This document shows, in pieces, positions 41,498 to 50,673 of a stretch of DNA of 64,000 bases. The DNA lies in contig NZ_BIFQ01000001.1 of assembly GCF_003967515.1 (NCBI RefSeq), positions 4,216,001 through 4,280,000 on the forward strand, given 5' to 3'. Positions within the stretch are counted from its first letter, which is position 1, and every line of letters begins with the position of its first letter. A program made the translations under genes and the position numbers. This stretch comes from Dictyobacter aurantiacus. GTDB lineage: Bacteria > Chloroflexota > Ktedonobacteria > Ktedonobacterales > Ktedonobacteraceae. Under the pieces are notes generated by a model that saw only the letters and a program-made list of their open reading frames with translations, ran no database searches and was not told the DNA's origin.

Positions 41498-42475
41498 ATG
41501 GATATTACTGTTGCTTATTTTCACCCATTCTTTCACCCCGAAGCTGTAAAGCGCGACTTTGAACATATCCGTGCCTCTGGCGCCAATGGCATTGTCTATG
41601 CCATTCATGAGCAAGAAGAGCAGCGCTGGCCACGTGATTTTGAGCGCGGTTTGCGTCTCGCGCAGGATGCGGGATTGAAAGTCTACTTGAGCCTGGGGCG
41701 CTTTGGCAACCTGTTCGCTGGCCCGATATTTATGCCTAGCTGGTATACGTTCCGGCACCCGCAGTCGCTGGTCAAAGATCGCCATGGACGCGCGCACGAT
41801 ATGACCTGTTTTAACCATGAGTCATTTCGTTCGTGGCTCTTTGGTGAGGTGGATTATTACTTGCACACATATCCGCTCAACGGTATCGTCATTGATGAGC
41901 TACGCGTGCCCGACGTTACCTGCTTCTGCTCGGTCTGTCGCGCCCTCTGCCCCGACATCACAGACCTCCAACATTTTCGCCGCCGCTCCATGATCGATTT
42001 CCTGAACGAGCTCTTCTCCTGTGTCAAACGCGCGAATAGTCAGGCTAAAACGAGCATCGCCTTGCTGCCCCAAGATCTCGGCTTGACCGAAGAACTGGCC
42101 ACCATGCCCAACCTGGATACGATTGGTTGTCATCTCTTCTGGCAACTGCTAGGCGCGGACGTCTCGCTGGTCGAAACATGGGGACAACAACTGGTGGGTG
42201 CCGTCAAGCAGCAAGGCAAGCGCAGCCAGCTCTGGCTGCAGAACTTTAACCTGGATGAAGCTGATGAACAGGTGCTGGATGTAGCCTTCTCGGGCCTGCT
42301 CAGTGCTGAACCAGACGACATAGCCTGCTACTACTTCTGGCGCAACAACGCCAATCCCGAGCAGGTCTGGCAGCAGACGCGCGGGCTACTGCGCCGCATC
42401 CCACGCCGCCAGCTCTTCTGGCAAACGCTGCCCCGCGTTCCCGTTCCCGACCTCGCCCCCAAAGAAGGATCCTGA
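41498..42475 (+). CDS. TIM-barrel glycoside-hydrolase-like protein
   Basis: The 325-residue cytoplasmic protein resembles putative sugar-hydrolase barrels: MDITVAYFHPFF, ASGANGIVYAIHE, GLKVYLSLGRFGN, MTCFNHESFRSWLF and NGIVIDELRVPD. The Asp/Glu in VIDELRVPD would be at the usual active-site strand, and a CFCSVCRALC segment follows it. The substrate is unknown. A loosely placed GTAGGTAAG precedes the ATG. It is convergent with the gene at 42544. Confidence 0.65.
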   Translation: MDITVAYFHPFFHPEAVKRDFEHIRASGANGIVYAIHEQEEQRWPRDFERGLRLAQDAGLKVYLSLGRFGNLFAGPIFMPSWYTFRHPQSLVKDRHGRAHDMTCFNHESFRSWLFGEVDYYLHTYPLNGIVIDELRVPDVTCFCSVCRALCPDITDLQHFRRRSMIDFLNELFSCVKRANSQAKTSIALLPQDLGLTEELATMPNLDTIGCHLFWQLLGADVSLVETWGQQLVGAVKQQGKRSQLWLQNFNLDEADEQVLDVAFSGLLSAEPDDIACYYFWRNNANPEQVWQQTRGLLRRIPRRQLFWQTLPRVPVPDLAPKEGS

Positions 42476-42491
42476 ACACAAACACAAAAAC

Positions 42492-42515
42492 GCGGGCAAG
42501 CGCGTTAGCGCCCGC
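42492..42515 (-). terminator. Terminator of the gene at 42544-43344
   Basis: On the minus strand GCGGGC and GCCCGC pair around a 12-nt loop that itself contains GCGC-TAAC-GCGC, followed by GTTTTTGTG. Confidence 0.7.
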
Positions 42516-42543
42516 CCGCAAAGACTGTGGATATCCTCTTATT

Positions 42544-43344
42544 TTATTTGCTGCGGCCTCCTGATGGCAAAGACGGACTATCCTTATCCTTCTCATCCTG
42601 GTGAACCTTTTCCAGCAGCTCGCGCAGCGACTTGACCTGATCGCGTGTGGCATCATCGCTCTCGTTGGCGGGCAGGATCACCGCCTGAATACCCAGGGTA
42701 TTGATTGTATAGGCATCTTCCTCGCTTAATGAGCCATTGACATAGATGAACGCAGGGAAGCGCACCGCCTCACGAACCGCGCGGTAATCAAGGATCTCCT
42801 CAATGGTCAGCTGACCCACCTTATCGGTCAGATCAAAATCCAGCAGCACGGCGGCGATGTGCTCAAAGGCGGTCAGGTTGCGGATATAGAGCGCGTAGTT
42901 CTCATCCTTTCGCATCGGCACCACGATTACCTTCTCCAGGTCTTTTGTCTCCAGCGCCAGTAAGCGGGCGGGGGCATTAAAAGGCAGGATAATATATTGA
43001 ACGCCCAGATCCTTTAGCTCTCTCAGGCCCTCGGCCGTCAGGCTAGCCAGCTCGCCGGTGATATGCAGTCCTGTGACCGTATTCTCCTTCTGGGCTTTGG
43101 CCGACTCGATCTCCTGCTTCAACGTGTCGAGCTGATCTTTGCCATTTCCATCCCACTTGAACAGGATGCCATCGGCACCGGCCTTTAACGCGGCCTCCGC
43201 ACTGCCGGCGACAATCGCCTCTTGCTCAACCACGAGAGCCGCGGCGCGAGCCTTTCTCTCAGTTCGATGTTTGCCTACGAAGCCCATGCCGCCACCGCTT
43301 TGAGCTCGATGTGCCTGCGTAAACATATCTTGCAGTTTAGCCAT
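42544..43344 (-). CDS. Hypothetical barrel-like protein
   Basis: The 266-residue soluble protein has alternating strand and helix patterns of a TIM-like barrel (ALKAGADGILFKW, GVQYIILPFNAPARLL, KVIVVPMRKDEN, IAAVLLDFDLTDKV, FPAFIYVNGSLSEED, GIQAVILPANESDD). The N-terminus is Gln/Gly-rich and the C-terminus charged. No family is recognised with certainty. It is a single-gene unit with its own terminator. Confidence 0.6.
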   Translation of the reverse strand: MAKLQDMFTQAHRAQSGGGMGFVGKHRTERKARAAALVVEQEAIVAGSAEAALKAGADGILFKWDGNGKDQLDTLKQEIESAKAQKENTVTGLHITGELASLTAEGLRELKDLGVQYIILPFNAPARLLALETKDLEKVIVVPMRKDENYALYIRNLTAFEHIAAVLLDFDLTDKVGQLTIEEILDYRAVREAVRFPAFIYVNGSLSEEDAYTINTLGIQAVILPANESDDATRDQVKSLRELLEKVHQDEKDKDSPSLPSGGRSK

Positions 43345-43733
43345 TCCGACTCTTTCTCCTTATCACGAAACGAGTTTGATGATATCGACTCGCATATGCA
43401 TATGGACAGGTATCATATGTACGACTCCGCGCCATCAAGTTATCTTTTTACCGTACTAATGTGGGCGTCGCCGTACCCGTTGGGTAGTAACCTTCAAAGG
43501 AACGTGCATAACGCACGAACGTTAGTCCATTATAGCACTTTCCAGGAAAAAAGGCGGAGCCTCGTGGAGGGCGGATTGCATGCCAGAATTAGCATGCGCT
43601 ATCTTGTCAAACATAGAACTGTATGTACTAGAGAACTTGCATGTATTGCATGTATCGATTATACTGACTACAGCCTCCTTGCGAAACGGCTGGCTTCGCT
43701 CATAGAAAATTAGATAGATGTGGGAAGGGTGTT
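43345..43733. other. Gap upstream of the Xer-like gene
   Basis: 389 nt. No convincing gene or structured RNA is seen. It contains short repeats of TGCATGTATTGCATGTAT (near 43639-43656) and the divergent promoters of the two flanking genes. Confidence 0.4.
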
Positions 43734-44606
43734 ATGTTGCAAGAAGCTGTTGATAATTTTGTTACCTCGATTGCTAATGGGGAGATGGAACGTAGTGGTG
43801 GTAGCCGCAATACTATCATGGCATACCGCAATGATCTGGGCCAGTTGTGCAGCCATATACAGACGCTGGGAATTACGAGCTGGCCGCGTGTGACTCATGA
43901 ACACATAGGCAATTATGTCCGGCATCTGCGCGATGAGCATGCTTATCGCCCGACGACGCTCGCTCGTAAGCTGGCGGCCTATAAGTCTTTCTTTCGCTAC
44001 CTGTCTCAGAAGGGGGTGGTGACCACAGATCCAGCGCTGGGGGTCTGCTTGCCGCCGGTTGAAAGAGAGCTGCCCCAGATCATGACCACCGAGCAGGTGC
44101 AGACGCTGTTCCAGCTTCCGGAGAGGGATACCCCCATGGGTGTACGCGACCTGGCGATGCTTCATCTCCTCTATGCAACAGGGATGCGCGTCTCCGAACT
44201 GATCGCGCTGGATGTTGAACACTTTCGCGCGCAGGACGCCGCCATGCAATGCGTGGGTGTACGCGGCAACGTGCGTTACCTGCCGCTCACATCCGCGGCT
44301 ATGGATGTGCTTGATCGCTACCTGCAGCACGGACGCCCCCACTTTTTGCGCGATGCCAGCGAGACGGCCCTGTTTGTCAATCATCACGGTGAGCGCCTGA
44401 CGCGCCAGGGCTTCTGGCTGATCATCAAGGGCTACGCGCGCCGGGCTGGCATCGAGGCGTTGACGCCCCATAAACTGCGCCATGCCTTCGCCATGCACAT
44501 GATCAATAGCGGAATGGACCTTGGCTCTGTACAGGAATTATTGGGACATGCGCATATTTCAACGACGCAGTTCTATTGCCAGCTGGCCAGTGCGCAGCAT
44601 AGATGA
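43734..44606 (+). CDS. XerC/D-like tyrosine recombinase
   Basis: The 290-residue, two-domain protein has the chromosome-dimer-resolution layout. R152 lies in YATGMRVSELIAL, H246 and R249 in HKLRHAFAMH, H272 in LLGHAHISTTQ and the nucleophile is Y281. The catalytic Lys of the beta-hairpin (GKGNKER in XerD) is missing: the segment reads GVRGNVRYLPL, with Val in its place. It may be a dedicated Xer with altered chemistry or use another Lys. GGAAGGG precedes the ATG. A purine phosphorylase gene follows 76 nt later. Confidence 0.88.
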   Translation: MLQEAVDNFVTSIANGEMERSGGSRNTIMAYRNDLGQLCSHIQTLGITSWPRVTHEHIGNYVRHLRDEHAYRPTTLARKLAAYKSFFRYLSQKGVVTTDPALGVCLPPVERELPQIMTTEQVQTLFQLPERDTPMGVRDLAMLHLLYATGMRVSELIALDVEHFRAQDAAMQCVGVRGNVRYLPLTSAAMDVLDRYLQHGRPHFLRDASETALFVNHHGERLTRQGFWLIIKGYARRAGIEALTPHKLRHAFAMHMINSGMDLGSVQELLGHAHISTTQFYCQLASAQHR

Positions 44607-44682
44607 GGCCTACGTTTTCTTCTTTCTGTGTGCTATTCTGTAGCCATCCCAGTAAATTGAATGAGGAGGTACAGAGAGATAT

Positions 44683-45522
44683 ATGCTTTACGAGCAAGCA
44701 ATGGAGGCCACGCAGGCGATCCAGCAACATACGGAGACGAAACCCGCGCTGGCGATCATTCTGGGTTCTGGTCTGGGGGACCTGGTTACTGAGATGCGCG
44801 ATACCGTGGCCATCCCATATGGCGAGATTCCGCATTTTCCACAGTCGACGGTGATTGGACATGCCGGTCGTTTGTTGATAGGGACCCTGTCTGGCGTGCC
44901 CGTAGTAGCCATGCAGGGACGCTTCCATTTCTACGAGGGGCACGCGGTCCATCTGACTACGCTGCCCGTGCGTGTGATGCGCCTGCTGGGCGCCGAGACG
45001 CTGATCGTCAGCAACGCCGCCGGGGGTGTCAATCCAGATTACCGTCCCGGTGATTTTATGCTGCTGCGCGACCATATCTATATGCCGGGCCTGGCCGGGA
45101 ACAATCCCCTGGTGGGACCCCACGACGAGCGCCTGGGTGAGCGCTTCCCGGCCGTCGGCAAAGCCTATGACGCTAAGCTACGTGCGCTAGCGCGCGAGGT
45201 GGCCGCGCGCCATTCCGAGATCACGCTGCACGAAGGGGTCTACACCATGGTCGGGGGACCCAGCTATGAGACGCCAGCTGAACTGGCCTTCCTGCGCACC
45301 ATCGGGACCGATGCCGTCGGCATGTCGACCGCGCCCGAAGTGGTGGTCGCTCGCCAGGTCGGCATGCGCGTCCTCGGCATCAGCCTGATCACCAATAGCG
45401 CCACCGGCAGCGAGACCACCGAAGTCAACCACGCCGAAGTGCTCTCCACCGCCGACGCCGTACGCAACAAGTTCGCCAGCCTCGTCATGGGCATCGTAGA
45501 GCGCCTGGGTGCTCCCGCTTAA
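44683..45522 (+). CDS. punA: Purine nucleoside phosphorylase, trimeric class
   Basis: The 279-residue product cleaves inosine and guanosine with phosphate in purine salvage. IILGSGLGDLV (phosphate loop), HAGRLLIGTLSGVPVVAMQG, RFHFYEGH, SNAAGGVNPDY and VGMSTAPEVVVARQVGM are the class II marks, with NSATGSETTEVNH near the C-terminus. The start ATG is 13 nt after GAGGAGGT, a long spacing. A clear terminator follows. Confidence 0.94.
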   Translation: MLYEQAMEATQAIQQHTETKPALAIILGSGLGDLVTEMRDTVAIPYGEIPHFPQSTVIGHAGRLLIGTLSGVPVVAMQGRFHFYEGHAVHLTTLPVRVMRLLGAETLIVSNAAGGVNPDYRPGDFMLLRDHIYMPGLAGNNPLVGPHDERLGERFPAVGKAYDAKLRALAREVAARHSEITLHEGVYTMVGGPSYETPAELAFLRTIGTDAVGMSTAPEVVVARQVGMRVLGISLITNSATGSETTEVNHAEVLSTADAVRNKFASLVMGIVERLGAPA

Positions 45523-45546
45523 ATTGAAGATACGCGATGCAAACAG

Positions 45547-45590
45547 AAAAGAAGAGCTGGCCTGTTGTATCAGGTGCGCTCTTCTTTTTT
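45547..45590 (+). terminator. Terminator of the purine nucleoside phosphorylase gene
   Basis: AAAAGAAGAGC (45547-45557) and its complement (45578-45588) form the stem. The A-rich left arm and T-rich right arm allow action in both directions. Confidence 0.85.
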
Positions 45591-45623
45591 TGCTTGCGGA
45601 ATGCTTGTATTGAAATAGCTGCT

Positions 45624-46385
45624 TTATTTCTGCCCTGTCACGTTTAACTGCGTCGACCAGCTATAGTTATAGAAAGGGCTATTGCCTGTCAGGCCGACGA
45701 TATAGTATTTTCCCTTATTTAAGGTGTCCGCTAGTTTGAGTGTCCAGGTAGCTTTCCCTTGCATGCAAGGCTGGGTGAGTGATCCCCCGTTAACCACAAC
45801 CAGGCCAGGGTTGATCTCATGTGGAAAGGTCCCACCATAGTTGTTAGTATCTTTGAACAAGGCTATATCCGTACCATCAATTTCTGGCGCCACTCCTTTG
45901 GCCTTGGCCAGGAAGATGCGGCAGGTGATGCCATTGCTTGTTAGATCAGGTTCGTTGACGGGATTACAACTTCCCTGTACCTTTTGTTTGGCAGCGAGGG
46001 TGAGGGTGATGGTGCCATCTATGCCATAGGTTGTTCCTATTCCCGGGCAGCCCTGCGGGATGGCCTGGGTTGTTACCGCGGTCGTGATGGGGGAGGGGGT
46101 TTTCGCGACGACAACGGGGGTGGTTTTTTTGTCGCCTCCCGATGTATTGATGATCTGCTGGACGGTGCGCGGATGGGTAAAGGCCCCCACGGCGAAGCCC
46201 AGAATCGCCCCTGAGAGAGCGAACAACGTAATCGCCGTAATCATGATTGTTTGGACCTGTGAGTTACCGCCGCCTGGTTTCTGTGATTTTAATGATTGTT
46301 GCATTCCGTCAAAACTCTCTACTTCGTCTTTTTTTTTCTGGCTTGTTACTTCCATCATATCATGCCAGCGTTTATCTGTTGACAA
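45624..46385 (-). CDS. Membrane-anchored extracytoplasmic protein
   Basis: The 253-residue product has a cytoplasmic N-terminus (~1-43), one membrane span (~45-68, IMITAITLFALSGAILGFAV) and an outer domain (~110-250). The outer domain has four Cys and strand-rich TWTLKLADTLNKGKYYIVGL. The segment between is Thr/Pro-rich. No family is recognised. It could be a surface ligand-binding or sensing protein. Confidence 0.65.
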   Translation of the reverse strand: MSTDKRWHDMMEVTSQKKKDEVESFDGMQQSLKSQKPGGGNSQVQTIMITAITLFALSGAILGFAVGAFTHPRTVQQIINTSGGDKKTTPVVVAKTPSPITTAVTTQAIPQGCPGIGTTYGIDGTITLTLAAKQKVQGSCNPVNEPDLTSNGITCRIFLAKAKGVAPEIDGTDIALFKDTNNYGGTFPHEINPGLVVVNGGSLTQPCMQGKATWTLKLADTLNKGKYYIVGLTGNSPFYNYSWSTQLNVTGQK

Positions 46386-46860
46386 TGCCTGAAGATGGAT
46401 AGCCTAAATTGGTACATGTTTTTCTATTCTTTACATCATAATAGTCGATTGCTGCGGAATCTGACTACCCGTATGGTAGAAATGTCCTGATCTTTTTGAT
46501 CGCCATAAAAAGGGAAGGAGACTGATCATCGTTCTGGGGGGACGTGATCAGCACACTCAGCTTGTAGGTGGGGAAAGTACCTGAGCGTGGTATTCCTTGG
46601 GATGGCTCTGGCGGCCGCCTTACAGCGATTGGCCTGATCTGGCGAACCGCAGGCCGCTCATACTATCCTTCAGTTTACTCTCTGTCTTAAAGAACCGTAT
46701 CCGGCATCTTTTTTGGGGATGCGTGGCGACCGAATGCCCATATTTGTGTGTGTCCGTTAATGGAGCGCACAATGAACTCCGGCCCTGTGGTAAAATAGCA
46801 GTGTTGGTGTAGTAGTAACAAAGCTGCTGGCATAGATGCCACTGGTGAAGGAGTACGAGG
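46386..46860. other. 475-nt gap upstream of tatA
   Basis: No gene is recognised. A hairpin CTGATCA-t-CGT / ACG-TGATCAG (46522-46551) lies within a G-rich stretch that might be structured RNA. It does not show the conserved cores of SRP RNA, tmRNA or RNase P RNA. Confidence 0.35.
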
Positions 46861-47175
46861 ATGCATATCTGGGAATTGCTGATAGTTATTGGCGTTGCGC
46901 TGGCCATATTCGGTCCTAAAACACTACAATCGCTGGCGCGTAACGCGGGCAAAACGACCGGCGAGGTCAAAAATGCTAAAGATAAATTTATGTCTCATGT
47001 GCCGGCCGATGATATCGCGAAGTTGCGCGAGACCCTGAACAAGGTTCCCACCTCCCCGGCCCACGCGGCCCAGATGTTGATGACCCCGGATGAGAAAAAA
47101 GAAAAGACCCCCGCGACGAAGACCGATGCAGTCGCGAGCACAGAGGCAAAAACAGTTCCGGGTCAAGAAAACTAA
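46861..47175 (+). CDS. tatA: Twin-arginine translocase subunit TatA/E
   Basis: The 104-residue product starts behind GAAGGAG. It has a short N-terminal membrane helix (IWELLIVIGVALAIF), the FGPKTL hinge and an amphipathic helix (LARNAGKTTGEVKNAKDKF), then a charged tail. It forms the pore of Tat export for folded proteins. No tatC is in the window. Confidence 0.9.
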   Translation: MHIWELLIVIGVALAIFGPKTLQSLARNAGKTTGEVKNAKDKFMSHVPADDIAKLRETLNKVPTSPAHAAQMLMTPDEKKEKTPATKTDAVASTEAKTVPGQEN

Positions 47176-47287
47176 GTAGCATCTCTCAGCCTTCACTGGT
47201 ATCTCGCCGCTAGCCATAAACATGCGAACCGAACCAGAGCTGTTTGGTCGCAGCCTTTTTAGTCTTTACATCAAAGGTGGGTAGGTT

Positions 47288-47641
47288 ATGGAAGAATTGA
47301 CGCAGCAGAAGTGCGAGGTGTGCCATGCCGGTGCGCCTAAAGTGACCGATGAGGAAGCCGCGAACTATCAGAAGCAGGTGCCCGGTTGGATCATTATGGA
47401 GCACGACGGGGTCAAGCGTCTGGAGCGCGTGTTTAAATTCAAAGATTTCATCTCGGCGCTCTCCTTTACACAGAAGGTTGGTCGCCTGGCGGAGGATGAA
47501 GGGCATCATCCCGCTCTTCTGACCGAGTGGGGCTCGGTTGGCGTGGCCTGGTGGACCCATAAGATTCATGGCCTGCACCGCAATGATTTTATCATGGCGG
47601 CCAAGACTGATGAGATCTATAAAGATTTTGCGGCGATGTGA
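47288..47641 (+). CDS. phhB: Pterin-4a-carbinolamine dehydratase
   Basis: The 117-residue product has the PCD/DCoH fold: DFISALSFTQKVGRLAEDEG, the active-site HHPALLTEWGSVGVAWWTH and LHRNDFIMAAKTDEIY. It recycles tetrahydropterin cofactor after aromatic hydroxylation. The N-terminus carries an extra CEVCHAG pair of Cys. No hydroxylase gene is adjacent. Confidence 0.9.
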   Translation: MEELTQQKCEVCHAGAPKVTDEEAANYQKQVPGWIIMEHDGVKRLERVFKFKDFISALSFTQKVGRLAEDEGHHPALLTEWGSVGVAWWTHKIHGLHRNDFIMAAKTDEIYKDFAAM

Positions 47642-47674
47642 TCTGGTCCGGGGAGCGCAGGCGCCCCCACTTTT

Positions 47675-47736
47675 TGTTAACAGTAGAGAAGCGGGAGGGG
47701 CGCAATTGCGCCCCTCCCGCTTCTCTACTGTTAACA
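47675..47736. terminator. Perfect 62-nt palindrome between convergent genes
   Basis: The two 31-nt arms (47675-47705 and 47706-47736) are exact complements with no unpaired centre (GCGCAATTGCGC). It lies between the pterin dehydratase and ispF. Confidence 0.85.
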
Positions 47737-47753
47737 TGAATGATGTTTAATGA

Positions 47754-48233
47754 TCAGGCCTGTTCGAGGAGGGCGACGGCGTAGCAGGCGATGCCTTCGC
47801 GGCGACCGGCGAAGCCGAGGCCATCGGTGGTTTTGGATTTGACGCTGATCTGGTCGATGGAGAGCTGGAGGTGTTGCGCCAGGTGTTCGCGCATGGCCTG
47901 GACATGGGGGGAGAGTCTGGGCTGTTCGGCGACGATGGTGGCGTCCACGTTCCCGATGGTCCAGTGGTGCTGGCGTAGCAGATCAACGGTATAGGTCAGA
48001 AAGACCGTGCTGGGTTGATCCTTCCAGCGGGGATCTTTGGATGGGAAGTGCTGGCCGATGTCGCCCAGGGCGGCCGCGCCCAGCAGGGCATCGACGATGG
48101 CGTGAATGACCGCATCGGCGTCAGAGTGGCCGGCCAGGCCATAGTCATGAGGGATGGTCACTCCGCCCAGCACCAGCGGGCGTCCCTCGGTAAATGCATG
48201 GACATCATAACCAGAACCAATGCGTATAGTCAT
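47754..48233 (-). CDS. ispF: 2-C-methyl-D-erythritol 2,4-cyclodiphosphate synthase
   Basis: The 159-residue product cyclises CDP-ME-2-phosphate in the DXP pathway. RIGSGYDVHAF (metal ligands Asp and His), LAGHSDADVIHAIVDALLGA and SVKSKTTDGLGFAGRREGI are family motifs. The start ATG overlaps the ispD stop (ATGA), with AGGACAGGT upstream; ATG 48254 lies inside ispD and is less likely. Confidence 0.95.
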   Translation of the reverse strand: MTIRIGSGYDVHAFTEGRPLVLGGVTIPHDYGLAGHSDADAVIHAIVDALLGAAALGDIGQHFPSKDPRWKDQPSTVFLTYTVDLLRQHHWTIGNVDATIVAEQPRLSPHVQAMREHLAQHLQLSIDQISVKSKTTDGLGFAGRREGIACYAVALLEQA

Positions 48234-48922
48234 TCTACCTGTCCTTTGATACATGCCTCAGCGAAGAGCAGGTCTTCCTGAGTGGTGATTTTGATATTCG
48301 TATAGGAGCCAGGGAAGATCGCTACCTGATGACCGAGCCGCTCTAAGAGCAAGGCATCATCGGTGGCGTCATCGCTGGCCAGCGGCGAGTGGTGCGCCTG
48401 GTGGATCAGTGGGAAAGAGAACACCTGCGGCGTCTGAACGGTCCAGAGCAACGATCGATCCGGCGTATCCAGTATCTTGCCGTCGCGCACCTGTTTAATG
48501 GTATCCTTGACCGGCACGGCGGCGATGGCCGCCTGATGTTCCTGAGCCGCCAGCAGACCGGCCTCAATGATGCTGGCCGTAACAAACGGACGCGCGCCAT
48601 CGTGGATCATCACCCAGCGACAGTCTGGCTGCAGCCTTGCCAGGGTATCCAGTCCCTGACAGACCGAATCTTGTCTGCGGGCACCGCCGGGGACGACGGC
48701 ACGGATCTTACTCCATGCCTCTTGCCGGCAAAGATCCTGCGTTTCCGCCAGCCGTTCGGCGCTGACCACCAGCACGATATTATCGATCTGGGAAGAGTGT
48801 TGGAACGCATCGATGGTGCGCGCGAGCGTCACGCGCCCCGCCAGGGGAATCCAGAGCTTATCCCTGCCCATGCGCCGGCTGGCTCCCGCGGCCACGATAA
48901 TGACAGATGATTTTTCTTGCAT
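48230..48922 (-). CDS. ispD: 2-C-methyl-D-erythritol 4-phosphate cytidylyltransferase
   Basis: The 230-residue product transfers CMP to methylerythritol phosphate. IIVAAGASRRMGRDK (nucleotide loop), PGGARRQDSVCQGL, VMIHDGARPFV and WTVQTPQVF identify it. It is coupled to ispF by a 4-nt overlap. The PIN-TRAM gene lies 90 nt upstream with its own terminator between. Confidence 0.95.
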   Translation of the reverse strand: MQEKSSVIIVAAGASRRMGRDKLWIPLAGRVTLARTIDAFQHSSQIDNIVLVVSAERLAETQDLCRQEAWSKIRAVVPGGARRQDSVCQGLDTLARLQPDCRWVMIHDGARPFVTASIIEAGLLAAQEHQAAIAAVPVKDTIKQVRDGKILDTPDRSLLWTVQTPQVFSFPLIHQAHHSPLASDDATDDALLLERLGHQVAIFPGSYTNIKITTQEDLLFAEACIKGQVE

Positions 48923-48972
48923 GATATGTATGGAGGTAGGTAGCTACCTGTTCTCCCTCTACATAAAAAATA

Positions 48973-48996
48973 AAGAGCACCGCAAAGGGTGCTCTT
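48973..48996 (-). terminator. Terminator of the PIN-TRAM gene
   Basis: AAGAGCACC and GGTGCTCTT pair (9 bp). On the minus strand it is followed by TATTTTTTATG. Confidence 0.85.
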
Positions 48997-49012
48997 GTGA
49001 GATCATTTGGAT

Positions 49013-50209
49013 TTATGCTTGCCTTTGCTTCAAGGACGATTGCGGCGCAATCGCGGCGCTGGTAGCGGCGCTACTGGCATTGGCTTGCTGTTTCGGATGG
49101 GCGAAGATCATGCGACCCGCGACCGTTTGCAGCACGCGTGTCACCGTCACCTCAACCATCGTCCCCATGAACTGCCGTCCATTTTCAACCACGATCATGG
49201 TTCCATCATCCAGGTAGCCAACCCCCTGTCCGAGTTCCTTACCGTCCTGCATGATTTTAATATGAATATCTTCTCCTGGCAAGAGGACCGGTTTGATGGC
49301 ATTGGCCAGCTCATTGATGTTGAGCACCTTGACGCCCTGTAGCTCGGCGACGCGATTAAGGTTAAAGTCATTGGTGATGATCGGACAATGCTGATCGCGG
49401 GCGATCTTCACCAGCTTGCCATCTACATCGGCGATCCCTTCAACGTCGGTATCGACGATCTCTATCGGCACTGTTGCATCCTTTTGCAAGCGGTTCAGGA
49501 TCTCCAGGCCACGGCGTCCACGATTGCGCCGCATCGTATCGGCCGAATCGGCGATGCGCTGCAACTCATTGAGGACGAAGCGGGGGACGACCAGCGTGCC
49601 AATGATAAAGCCCGTCTGGCTGATATCAGCGATGCGACCATCGATGATCGTGCTGGTGTCCAGCAAGATCTGCATTGATGGAGCAACAGGTGGGACAACT
49701 GCTTCTTTCTCAGATTCGCGTTTCTTGCCGCGCTCGCGGTCCTCTTCGCGGTCACGGTCACGATCGCGCTCACGGCGGCGAGCTATCGTTGACTGGAAGA
49801 GGTGAGCGATATCACTCTTACGCAGGACCGCTGTGGTTAGTCCGATATAGCCAAAGATGACCGCGCCCAGGAACGGCGTAATCTGCCCCAGCCCAAAGGG
49901 GAGGTACTGTAAAGGGATTGCTAATAAAACAGCAAGGATAAGTCCGATAGCCAATCCAATCGCGGCGGAAACCAGGTCACTGGCCGAAGCCGCGCGAATC
50001 TTATGGCTGACCCATTGGAATGGAATCACGGTAATATACGGGGTGATGATAAAGGCCGCGATCGCGCTGACGGCCGCGATAATAGCGATTACCCATGGTA
50101 CAGGAAGGGGTAGAGGAGCCAATGTTGTAGCTCTATACAACGAGATACTGATCGCTGCACCTATGGCGACCAGTGCTCCTATGATGCGGGTAACGGTATT
50201 TACTGACAT
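49013..50209 (-). CDS. PIN/TRAM-domain membrane protein (YacL-like)
   Basis: The 398-residue product starts at ATG 50209, with GGAGG 8 nt upstream; GTG 50233 is an alternative. Four membrane segments (~8-27, 38-60, 82-108, 112-130) are followed by an Arg/Asp-rich linker and a PIN nuclease-like domain. The PIN domain has MQILLDTSTIIDGRIAD, RFVLNELQRIADSAD and CPIITNDFNLNRVAEL. A TRAM domain (GEDIHIKIMQDGKELGQGVG) follows. PIN-TRAM proteins are found next to isp and radA genes in many bacteria; the RNA target is not known. Confidence 0.9.
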   Translation of the reverse strand: MSVNTVTRIIGALVAIGAAISISLYRATTLAPLPLPVPWVIAIIAAVSAIAAFIITPYITVIPFQWVSHKIRAASASDLVSAAIGLAIGLILAVLLAIPLQYLPFGLGQITPFLGAVIFGYIGLTTAVLRKSDIAHLFQSTIARRRERDRDRDREEDRERGKKRESEKEAVVPPVAPSMQILLDTSTIIDGRIADISQTGFIIGTLVVPRFVLNELQRIADSADTMRRNRGRRGLEILNRLQKDATVPIEIVDTDVEGIADVDGKLVKIARDQHCPIITNDFNLNRVAELQGVKVLNINELANAIKPVLLPGEDIHIKIMQDGKELGQGVGYLDDGTMIVVENGRQFMGTMVEVTVTRVLQTVAGRMIFAHPKQQANASSAATSAAIAPQSSLKQRQA

Positions 50210-50673
50210 CCCTGCATCCTCCAAGCGAGGCACTTAGACGTGCTCTTTCTAAGCTCAAGAGGTCAACGCCGCTTCTTTGTTCGGTTGGCAGGTCTGATAA
50301 GAAGAAAAGAAAAATGAATAATAATTCCAGATAAATGTAGCCCTGGCCTGCTGTCCAAAAAAACCACGTGCCTGTTTGAGCAAACAACCTTTAAAAGATA
50401 TACGAACCGGCGAACAAATTTGTTGCTAGCATGGCAAAATCTTGCACTCGATAGCCATTGCTTCTATATGTTTTTATTATAGTACATAGCAGAAAGTGTA
50501 TTTGCTTTCTATTGAGGTAATCTGAACGACAATACACGCTATGTATGTAAGGTTCGCTGAATATGCAGTATACACTGTTTTCTAGCTGGAAGCAAGAGAC
50601 TTCTCAGTGGTATTGCGTATGCTGCTTGTAATGCAGATACATGCTGCCAGAAATTCTGCCTCCTTTGCTGTTT
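50210..50673. promoter_or_regulatory. Gap between PIN-TRAM and radA
   Basis: 464 nt with no gene seen. A minus-strand TATAAT (plus 50476-50481) is the best candidate -10 for the PIN-TRAM gene; it lacks a good -35. Confidence 0.4.

Noticed and set aside
43710..44498. Open frame antisense to the Xer-like recombinase
   Set aside because: The plus-strand frame carries the recombinase catalytic motifs; the antisense product shows no domain.
46510..46640. G-rich structured region as SRP, tmRNA or 6S RNA
   Set aside because: Conserved cores of those RNAs are not present; only one simple hairpin is visible.
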